Shown here piece by piece: positions 24,668-30,932 of a stretch of 30,932 nt of DNA. The notes below the pieces were generated by a model. That model was not told the DNA's origin. It searched no databases and worked only from the letters and a program-made list of their open reading frames with translations. The position numbers and the translations under genes were made by a program. Source of the DNA: Clostridia bacterium (GTDB lineage Bacteria; Bacillota_A; Clostridia; Christensenellales; Aristaeellaceae); assembly GCA_017509065.1 (NCBI GenBank), contig JAFWQM010000001.1:1-30932 (forward strand), in the 5' to 3' direction. Position 1 is the first letter of the stretch; each line of letters opens with the position of its first letter.

Positions 24668-24978
24668 GTTTATTGTCCGATATAAACCGACGCATCCGAA
24701 GGCAGAATTACTCCTGTCTCACGCCGATCACAATTCGTCTCTGTGCGTCTTGATCTTCTCCAACGCTTCGATACCGTCATCTGCTTTCTGTACGTTTGTT
24801 GGTCATTCGTGCCTGTTCAGCCGATGTGAGACATATCCGGCTCAATTTATCTGCGGCGGACAGCTTCGCGGCCATGCAAAGTTAGGCGGATGTCATAGAC
24901 AGGAAGATTATACCACAGGAGAGACAAAAGATAGAAGAAAAACTCTCTTATCTTTTAGGGGAATTGCGTGAATAGATT
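24668..24978. other. Intergenic stretch without a recognisable gene
   Basis: I find no ORF with convincing family features. The plus-strand frame 24624-24971 starts inside the terminator and has no ribosome binding site. On the minus strand a short frame near 24800-24730 reads like ADDGIEALEKIK, which could be a receiver-domain scrap, but stops bound it after about 24 codons. A degenerate gene or an unrecognised small RNA cannot be excluded. Confidence 0.4.
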
Positions 24979-25008
24979 AATGGCCCTCTGGGAAGCCAGA
25001 GGGCCATT
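24979..25008 (-). terminator. Terminator of the double flavoprotein gene
   Basis: A perfect 13-bp stem (AATGGCCCTCTGG with CCAGAGGGCCATT) closes a 4-base loop, 23 bases beyond the flavoprotein stop codon. On the minus strand it is followed by AATCTATT rather than a clean T run. Confidence 0.8.
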
Positions 25009-25030
25009 GTCTGTTGGGTTGTTCTAAAGC

Positions 25031-28000
25031 TTATTCGTTGTCAGCGGTCACAGCCTTGGCGGCGGTGCGGCCGGAAACGAAGATTTCAACGATGGCGTTG
25101 CCGCCCAGACGGTTGCCGCCGTGTATACCGCCGGTGACTTCGCCCGCGGCGTACAGGCCGGGAATGACCTGGCCGTCAGCGGTCAGCACGTGACGGTCGG
25201 TGTCCACCATCAAGCCGCCCATGGTGTGGTGCGTGGAGGGCGCCATGAGGCGGATGGTCAGCAGGGTGTTGTCCAGGTCGTAGGTATCGGGCAGATACTT
25301 GCCGTTGTCGTCCTTCTGCACGTTGCCGATGGTGCGGGAAGCGATGGCCTTGCCCACGTCGGGATATTCACCCTGGCCCATCACAGCGGCGTCATAGTCG
25401 CGGATGGTCTGGATGACCACTTCGGGATCGGCGGTCACGCCCAGCTCGGCGAACAGCTCGGGCAGTTCGGCGATGGTGCGGCGATAGTAGCGGCCTTCAT
25501 AGTCGCCCTCAGCCAGCTGCATGGGAGCGGGCATCATCTGTTCCTTGTTGTAGAACTCCAGGAACACGCCCTTGGTGCCGTTCACTTCCATGCCGTTGCG
25601 GAACTCGGCAAGGCTCAGCACGTCGCGCTCGGAGCCTTCATCCACGAAGCGATGGCCCGTGGTGGGGTTGATCCAGCAGGCGTAGTTACCGCCGCCGAAG
25701 GCCAGGTTGCCGTTGTCCACCCAGGAGATGGGCATCAGCTGGGTGAAGCCCAGACCGGTTGTGCCGGCGCCCGCGGCCTGCGCCATGGTGATGCCGTCGC
25801 CCTGCAGAGAGGAGCGGTTGGTGGTCTTGGTGGCCTTGGAGAGGTATTCGGTGCTCCAGTACACGTTGGCGTCCAGCACCTTGTCAATGTTCGCCGCATA
25901 GCCGCCGGTCGCCAGGATGACGCCCTTCTTGGCCTTCGCGGTCACTTCGGTGCCGTCGTACATGGCGGCCTTCACGCCGACCACGCGGCCGCCTTCCACG
26001 ATCAGCTCATTGGCGGTGGTGCGGGTCATGATCTTGTTCTGGTCGTTGGCCTTGAAGATGGTGCTGATGGGAGCGGCGAAGTAGCTGCCCCAGCGGCCCA
26101 TTTCGGGCGCGCCGTCGCCGTCCAGGTCGATGGTGGAGCCGATGAATTCATTCTCGCGATACCACAGCGCGCCGATCAGGGTGGGCTGGGTATTCTCGAT
26201 GAAGGTAGCGCCCTGGGCTTCCAGCCATTCCTTGAGTCCCTGGCCGCCGGTAATGAACTGCTTCACCAGGTCGATGTCGCCATAGATCCATTCGCTGCCG
26301 TCGGCGCTGGGACGCAGGCCGCCGTAGTAGGTCTGGAAGATGTGCAGGTTGATGGTGGAGAACAGGGTCAGCTGGCTTTCATCCTTGCCGGAGGCCAGCA
26401 GGGGCGCGGCCCACACGAAGTATTCGCGGATCTCGGCTTTCAGTGCCTGCAGGGTGGGCAGATATTCCGCGTGCACGCCGTGCTTGCTCAGCTCCAGCGC
26501 GTCGCCGGCCACGAATTCATGGGTCTTGTAGTATTCCTCGTCGAAGGGCTCTTCGCTCCAGTTGAGGATCATCTTGAGCTCGTTGATGCAGCCCTGCACG
26601 GACTTCACCTTGTCGTAGGTTTCGCCGTTGAAGGCATAGGTGCCGGTGGTGGCGTCGGGATCGGCGGGATCCCAGACCAGGTAAGGCATCACGCTCTGGA
26701 ACTGGCCGCCGGAAACGAGGGTGTTGCCGCCCACTTCGGCGTTCTTTTCGATGACCAGCACGGTGTTGCCGTCCTGCGCGGCCTGGGCCGCGGCGGAAAT
26801 GCCGGCGCCGCCCGCGCCGACGACGACCACGTCATATTCCATTTCGAGAGGAGCGCCCGCGGTATGCTCAACCTTCGCGGCCTTGAAGGCGTCCAGGTTG
26901 GTGCAGCCGGCCTGCTCAGCCGCGTCGTTCACGGCGGTACGCAGGGCGCGGGAGGAGAAGGTCGCGCCGGACACGCCGTCCACACCGGAGCCGTTGGCTT
27001 CCAGCATTTCGGGGATCATGATGTCAAACGCCACGTCGCCCACATGGCCGGTTTCGGCGGTGGAGACGATTTCAATGGCTTCGATCTTGTCTTCCGCGAA
27101 GGTCACCTTCACGGTGGTGGGGCCGTTGTAGCCCGCGGCGGTGGCTTCGTATGCGCCGGGGGTGAAGGTCATGGCGGCAGATTCGTCCGCGGCGGCAACC
27201 TCACCCTTTGCCAGGGCCAGCGCTTTGCCGACGGCTTCCTTCACAGCCTTGGAGGTGACGGTCGCGCCGACCATGCCGTCCACGGCTTCGGCGTCCGCCT
27301 TGCCGGGATAGGCTTCCGCCATGGCGGGCATCGCAGCGCCGCCCAGAGCGGGGGTTTCGTCGTTGCCGGTGATTTCGATGGCGGTGATGGCGTTTTCGTC
27401 AACCGTGACGATGACCTTCACTTCGCCGCCGAAGCCCTGGGCAGCGGCTTCGTAGGTGCCGGGAGTAAATACGCCTTCCGCGGCGGGAGCGGCTTCTTCG
27501 GCAGGAGCAGCTTCCTCAGCGGGAGCTTCCGCAGCCTTGGCTTCGGTGGCGGCGTTGGTGCCCGCGATGGAACCGAACACCAGGAAGTCGGTCATGGCGT
27601 TGCCGCCCAGGCGGTTGCCCGCGTGGATGCCGCCGCAGACCTCGCCGGCCGCGTACAGGCCGGGGATGGCATTGCCGTCCGTGTTGATCACATGGGCTTC
27701 GGTGTCGATTTTCACGCCGCCCATGGTGTGGTGCAGAGAGGGAGAACGGGGGGTGGCGACGAAGGGAGCTGTGTCGATCTTCTCACCGAACAGGGGCTTG
27801 CCAAAGTCCTCATCCACCTGGTTTTCCACGAAGGTGTTGTAGCGTTCGATGGTTTCCACGAAGGTGTCCGCGGGAATGCCCAGCTTGTTGGCCAGTTCTT
27901 CCAGCGTGTCGGCTGAAACCACGTTGCCGGCAGCTTCCATGGAAGCGATGCGGTCAGGATTGTTGGCGATTTTGGCATCGCAGATGATGTAGAAGATGCC

Positions 28001-29428
28001 GTCGGTCTGGTCCAGAGCAGCCTTGGACAGCACATCGCGCTCAGCGTATTCGTTCACGTAGCGCTTGCCTTCCTTGTTCACGAACACCTGGGTTTCAGCG
28101 CTGCCCCAGATGCCGGAGAACAGGGAGCCGTCCACGGGATGGGAGGAGGGCATCAGCTGGGCAAAGCCCATGCCCACCAGATCCGCGCCGATTTCCTTGG
28201 CCATGTTGATGCCGTCGCCGGTGATGCCCGCCGCGTTGGTGGAAGGCATGGTGGGAGACAGGCCGGGCCAGTAGTTGTTGTATTCCACCACCATGGGCGC
28301 ATTGGCGGAGAAGCCGCCGGTGGCCAGCACCACGCCGGAAGAGGCATGCAGGGTGACCTTCGCGCCGTCGCTGGTTTCAGCGTTCACGCCGGTCACACGG
28401 CCATCCTCCACGATGAAGGAATTGCCCTTGGTGTTCAGCAGGATTTCCACGCCTGCGTCGCGGGCGGCTTTTTCCAGGATGGACACGATGTTGCCGTTGA
28501 TCAGGCTGTGGGAGCGGGGCCACATAGCGCCCAGGATGGTATGGGTTTCATCGCCCCACTGCACGCCGATGCTTTCCGCCCAGTCCAGGGCCGCGTCAGC
28601 GCTGTGGGTGAGCACATCCACCAGCGCCAGGTCGGGAGAAATGGTGGTGCCGTCCAGGCCGGTACGGGTACCGCCCATATAGCAGTGCAGCATATGCAGC
28701 TCAGGGGTGTCGAACTGGTAGGTTTCACCGCTGGCCAGGTATTCCTTGATCTGGCCTTGAACGGTGGTGAGCACCTCGCCGAATTCGCCGAAATCTTCGG
28801 GCTTCAGCTCCAGGTAGCTTTCCAGTTCCTTACGCAGGGTGTCGCTCATCTGCTGGTTATGCTGGCGCTCGGGGTCAGCCGCGTTGAAGCCCTGGCCCGC
28901 GATCAGGGTGTTGCCGCCCAGCGCCGCGGTCTTTTCGATCAGCACGACCTTCGCGCCCGCCTGCGCCGCGCGGATGGAAGCGGTCAGGCCCGCGCCGCCG
29001 CCGCCGATGACGACCACATCATAGGTGGCGTCCACGTCCTCGCTCTTTTCAGCCTCGGGGGCTTTCAGCTCGGAGAAAGCGGCCTCGTCCAGCCCGGCCT
29101 GCTTGATGGCGTCCAGCACAGCCATCTGGATGCCGCCCTGGGTCAGGGTGGCGCCGGTCTTGATGTCGATGTTGGCGCTCTGCAGCTCAACGATCAGGCC
29201 GGGTATTGTGTTCACCGCCGGATCGCTGATGCCCGCGTCGTCGCCGTTCTTGGTCACGCGAACGTCGGTCAGCTTGCCGTCCGCGTCCACGTCTACTTCC
29301 ACTTCAATGGAGCCTGCGCCATTTTTGCCGTCGCCCACGCCAGTGAAGGTTCCGGCTTCCGCATGCGCAAAGCTCATCATGGAAAGCACCATGACGAGCG
29401 CCAGAAGCAGGGAAAGATACTTCTTCAT
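25031..29428 (-). CDS. Exported double flavoprotein reductase, FMN_bind and fumarate/urocanate reductase-like domains
   Basis: A 1465-residue protein with a signal peptide (1-23, ending FAHA) and this order: FMN_bind 1 (about 27-115), FAD_binding_2 reductase 1 (135-625), an Ala/Glu/Pro linker (628-652), FMN_bind 2 (655-740), FMN_bind 3 (755-840) and reductase 2 (864-1462). Likely covalent FMN sites, added by ApbE, are TGAT (91-94), VGAT (720-723) and SGAT (820-823). Both reductase domains have a dinucleotide fold (IGGGGAG, VGAGGAG), a likely proton-donor arginine (Arg464, Arg1268), HHTMGG (His566-567, His1400-1401) and NRLGGNA (Arg606, Arg1440). A QxHP-type substrate histidine of fumarate reductases appears as QLMP in both, so fumarate may not be the substrate. 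AAAGGAGG lies 5 bases before the ATG. It probably reduces an organic acceptor outside the membrane. Confidence 0.92.
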   Translation of the reverse strand: MKKYLSLLLALVMVLSMMSFAHAEAGTFTGVGDGKNGAGSIEVEVDVDADGKLTDVRVTKNGDDAGISDPAVNTIPGLIVELQSANIDIKTGATLTQGGIQMAVLDAIKQAGLDEAAFSELKAPEAEKSEDVDATYDVVVIGGGGAGLTASIRAAQAGAKVVLIEKTAALGGNTLIAGQGFNAADPERQHNQQMSDTLRKELESYLELKPEDFGEFGEVLTTVQGQIKEYLASGETYQFDTPELHMLHCYMGGTRTGLDGTTISPDLALVDVLTHSADAALDWAESIGVQWGDETHTILGAMWPRSHSLINGNIVSILEKAARDAGVEILLNTKGNSFIVEDGRVTGVNAETSDGAKVTLHASSGVVLATGGFSANAPMVVEYNNYWPGLSPTMPSTNAAGITGDGINMAKEIGADLVGMGFAQLMPSSHPVDGSLFSGIWGSAETQVFVNKEGKRYVNEYAERDVLSKAALDQTDGIFYIICDAKIANNPDRIASMEAAGNVVSADTLEELANKLGIPADTFVETIERYNTFVENQVDEDFGKPLFGEKIDTAPFVATPRSPSLHHTMGGVKIDTEAHVINTDGNAIPGLYAAGEVCGGIHAGNRLGGNAMTDFLVFGSIAGTNAATEAKAAEAPAEEAAPAEEAAPAAEGVFTPGTYEAAAQGFGGEVKVIVTVDENAITAIEITGNDETPALGGAAMPAMAEAYPGKADAEAVDGMVGATVTSKAVKEAVGKALALAKGEVAAADESAAMTFTPGAYEATAAGYNGPTTVKVTFAEDKIEAIEIVSTAETGHVGDVAFDIMIPEMLEANGSGVDGVSGATFSSRALRTAVNDAAEQAGCTNLDAFKAAKVEHTAGAPLEMEYDVVVVGAGGAGISAAAQAAQDGNTVLVIEKNAEVGGNTLVSGGQFQSVMPYLVWDPADPDATTGTYAFNGETYDKVKSVQGCINELKMILNWSEEPFDEEYYKTHEFVAGDALELSKHGVHAEYLPTLQALKAEIREYFVWAAPLLASGKDESQLTLFSTINLHIFQTYYGGLRPSADGSEWIYGDIDLVKQFITGGQGLKEWLEAQGATFIENTQPTLIGALWYRENEFIGSTIDLDGDGAPEMGRWGSYFAAPISTIFKANDQNKIMTRTTANELIVEGGRVVGVKAAMYDGTEVTAKAKKGVILATGGYAANIDKVLDANVYWSTEYLSKATKTTNRSSLQGDGITMAQAAGAGTTGLGFTQLMPISWVDNGNLAFGGGNYACWINPTTGHRFVDEGSERDVLSLAEFRNGMEVNGTKGVFLEFYNKEQMMPAPMQLAEGDYEGRYYRRTIAELPELFAELGVTADPEVVIQTIRDYDAAVMGQGEYPDVGKAIASRTIGNVQKDDNGKYLPDTYDLDNTLLTIRLMAPSTHHTMGGLMVDTDRHVLTADGQVIPGLYAAGEVTGGIHGGNRLGGNAIVEIFVSGRTAAKAVTADNE

Positions 29429-29469
29429 GGAAATCCTCCTTTATATTTCATTGTTGAGAACCATACATT

Positions 29470-29498
29470 ATTATAACAGAATGTCCATGCGTTGTAAA
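29470..29498 (-). promoter_or_regulatory. Promoter of the double flavoprotein gene
   Basis: On the minus strand TTTACA (29498-29493) and a perfect TATAAT (29475-29470) are 17 bases apart. The leader is about 35 bases and contains AAAGGAGG. This is a strong housekeeping-type promoter, in keeping with an abundant exported enzyme. Confidence 0.85.
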
Positions 29499-29536
29499 TA
29501 TATTTATCGTGCTGTTTTGTGCGCAGATTTAGGGAT

Positions 29537-29699
29537 TAGGCAGTAGGCAATAGGGAGGTGTTGCAGCTTGACCCAAAAAAGGAAAAGGAGAGTACAGAGT
29601 ACAGATGATATACTGACGGCAAAAGGAACTCTGCCATTGGTCAAGTATATAAATCTGTACTCTGCACTCTGTACTCTACTGCCTATTGCCTACTGCCTA
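29537..29699. repeat. 163-bp inverted-repeat element of the TAGGCAGTAGGCAATAGG type
   Basis: The ends are a perfect 18-bp inverted repeat (29537-29554 and 29682-29699). Inside lies a second pair, AGTACAGAGTACAGAT around 29591-29606 and its complement around 29653-29677; the latter carries an extra 7-base repeat (GCACTCT). No coding region is supported. It ends 4 bases from the stop codon of the CarB-DapF gene and could form a long hairpin at the 3' end of that transcript. Confidence 0.8.
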
Positions 29700-29703
29700 C
29701 CAA

Positions 29704-30932
29704 TCAATACGCAAACTCTCCCTCGAACACGAGGGCGGCTTCCCCGGTGAGGGTGATTCTGTCCGGTGTGCAGTTCACGGTCAGGTCTCCGCCGGGAAGC
29801 TTGACGATGAGGTCGCGGCCCGGCTCGCAATAGCCATTGCGCACGGCGGCGGCAGCCACAGCGCAGGCCCCGGTGCCGCAGGAAAGGGTTTCCCCGTTGC
29901 CCCGCTCCCAGACCCGCAGGCGCAGGGTGTTCCTGTTGATGACCCGGGCGAACTCCGTGTTCACACGTTCCGGGAAGATGGGGGCGTACTCGAACTGCGG
30001 ACCGATGGCGCTGAGGTCAATGCCGTCGATGGCGTCGCAGAACACCACGCAATGGGGATTGCCCACAGACACGCAGGTGACGGAATATTGCTTGCCGCCG
30101 ATTTCCACATTCTGATTGATGACCTCCTCCGTGTCGGCAATGACAGGCACTTCCTTCGCTGAGAAGGACGCCTTCCCCATGTCCACGGAAACGGAATTGA
30201 CCTTCCCGTCCCGGAGGTACACCTTCAAATGGTGCACTTTCACCGCCATTTCGATGGACAGATATTCGCTTCTTGCGTAGCCCTTGTCGTAAAGGTACTT
30301 CGCCACGCACCGCAGGTTGTTGCCCGCCATTTTGCCCTCACTGCCGTCCTTGTTGAAGGAGCGCATCTTCGCGTCGGCGACGCCGGACTTTTCGATCAGC
30401 ACAATGCCGTCCCCGCCGATGCCGAAGTGCGGCGCGCAAAGCTGCACACACAGGGATTCGGGGCAGGTGATGGCCCCGTCGAAGTTCTCGATGAAGATAT
30501 AATCGTTGCCGCAGGACTGCATCTTGGCGAAGTGAATCCGCTGCCGCCAGGCGCGCATGTGGTTGATGTCGATGAGCTCGATGTTCTGGGCTGTGAAGCG
30601 GGAAGCCATGATATCGGCCAGCGCCCCGGCAGTGTCCAGGGAGGTCAGGCAGGGGATGCCCAGCTGCATGGCTGTGCGATGGAGCACGGTGTAATCGCCG
30701 ATGGTGGCGTCCTTGACGGCTCCGGTGTACACGATGTAATGCACTTTCCCGCTTTCCATCAGGCCGGTGATCTCGTCGTTCTCGGTGGCGTTGGCAACGG
30801 CGGTGACGGGAATGCCCAGGCTTTCGATAGCCTTCGCCGTGCCGGTGGTGGCGTACAGGGACAGGCCCAGGTCAAAGAAGCGCTTCGCCAGGGAAATGAT
30901 TTCCTGATAGTCGTTTTCCTCCACGCTCAACA
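29704..30932 (-). CDS. dapF: CarB C-terminal domain fused to diaminopimelate epimerase (partial)
   Basis: The frame is open to the window edge, so only the last 408 or so residues are seen. Residues 1-125 match the methylglyoxal synthase-like allosteric domain at the end of carbamoyl-phosphate synthase large subunit (LAKRFFDLGLSLYATTGTA, then YIVYTGAVKD). Without a stop, RIHFAKMQSCGNDYIFIENF at 131-150 begins a complete DapF, which interconverts LL- and meso-diaminopimelate for lysine and peptidoglycan synthesis. Both catalytic cysteines are present: Cys208 in GNNLRCVAKYL and Cys351 in ETLSCGTGAC. The TTG at 30930 is codon-for-codon part of the CarB sequence (LSVEEND), not a believable start. 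An internal start near Met125 or Met137 could also yield free DapF. CarB identity rests on this one domain. Confidence 0.85.
   Translation of the reverse strand, partial: LSVEENDYQEIISLAKRFFDLGLSLYATTGTAKAIESLGIPVTAVANATENDEITGLMESGKVHYIVYTGAVKDATIGDYTVLHRTAMQLGIPCLTSLDTAGALADIMASRFTAQNIELIDINHMRAWRQRIHFAKMQSCGNDYIFIENFDGAITCPESLCVQLCAPHFGIGGDGIVLIEKSGVADAKMRSFNKDGSEGKMAGNNLRCVAKYLYDKGYARSEYLSIEMAVKVHHLKVYLRDGKVNSVSVDMGKASFSAKEVPVIADTEEVINQNVEIGGKQYSVTCVSVGNPHCVVFCDAIDGIDLSAIGPQFEYAPIFPERVNTEFARVINRNTLRLRVWERGNGETLSCGTGACAVAAAAVRNGYCEPGRDLIVKLPGGDLTVNCTPDRITLTGEAALVFEGEFAY

Noticed and set aside
24730..24800. Minus-strand ADDGIEALEKIK-like peptide resembling a response regulator
   Set aside because: It is only about 24 codons, bounded by stops, with no neighbouring receiver motifs in any frame; chance is likely.
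24624..24971. Plus-strand frame of 115 codons after the BMP gene
   Set aside because: It begins inside the repeat flank and terminator, has no ribosome binding site and no recognisable sequence.
25121..27916. Plus-strand open frame of 931 codons opposite the flavoprotein gene
   Set aside because: It is a mirror of the GC-rich coding strand, rich in His, Gly and Val, with no family motif. The minus-strand frame has a signal peptide, cofactor motifs, a promoter and a ribosome binding site.
30928..30930. TTG as the start of a separate DapF-type gene
   Set aside because: The codons around it match the interior of CarB and the frame remains open to the edge, so the gene continues beyond the window.

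Overview
The window looks like a chromosomal segment of an anaerobic, GC-rich member of the Bacillota, class Clostridia. The evidence is AGGAGG-type ribosome binding sites, sigma-A-like promoters (TTGACA-17-TATTAT and similar), LplB/YtcP-type sugar permeases beside a YesM/YesN-type two-component system, a TmcAL homologue, and large secreted flavoproteins. I cannot fix the genus. Signal peptides of the form MKKxLSLLLAL...AHA/E and the REP-like palindromes resemble gut or rumen Clostridia, but that is an impression, not a search result. I recognise no rRNA or tRNA gene, CRISPR array, prophage or transposase gene.

Layout. (1) 1-236: a repeat-rich leader. 237-1424: tmcAL, a tRNA-modifying enzyme. 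(2) 5415-1463, minus strand: one tightly overlapping operon of a polar amino acid ABC permease and ATPase with no binding protein, two tandem TtcA-like tRNA thiolases separated by a small DUF1858 protein, and a NUDIX hydrolase. Its own promoter diverges from the next operon. (3) 5616-11129, plus strand: a carbohydrate uptake locus of solute-binding protein, strong terminator plus a 227-bp palindromic element, two permeases, a Nif3-like metalloprotein and a FrmB-like esterase. It faces a convergent YesN-type response regulator and YesM-type sensor kinase at 11140-14437. (4) 14754-16321: pyruvate kinase and a small coupled ORF, then on the minus strand an acyl-CoA synthetase-like ligase (16559-18193). 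(5) 18528-24360: a three-gene signalling cassette of an extracellular binding protein, a 1214-residue membrane protein joining an ECF-S-like membrane domain, a beta-propeller/Y_Y_Y sensor and a complete HD-GYP c-di-GMP phosphodiesterase, and a BMP-family lipoprotein. (6) 25031-29428, minus strand: a 1465-residue exported double flavoprotein with three FMN_bind and two FAD_binding_2 domains. (7) 29704 to the edge, minus strand: the end of a CarB-DapF fusion joining the carbamoyl-phosphate synthase allosteric domain to diaminopimelate epimerase.

How the parts fit. The sugar locus is probably controlled by the adjacent kinase/regulator pair, and its uptake feeds glycolysis, of which pyruvate kinase is the last step. 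The amino acid transporter and TtcA pair may link sulfur amino acid import to tRNA thiolation (inference). The HD-GYP cassette most likely reads an extracellular ligand and lowers c-di-GMP. The double flavoprotein is probably an extracytoplasmic reductase for a small organic electron acceptor.

The intergenic regions carry at least four families of palindromic or terminal-inverted-repeat elements. One has copies at 171, 14571 and 24442, with a large modular insert in the last. The most interesting items are the HD-GYP cassette, the double flavoprotein, the CarB-DapF fusion and this modular repeat family.
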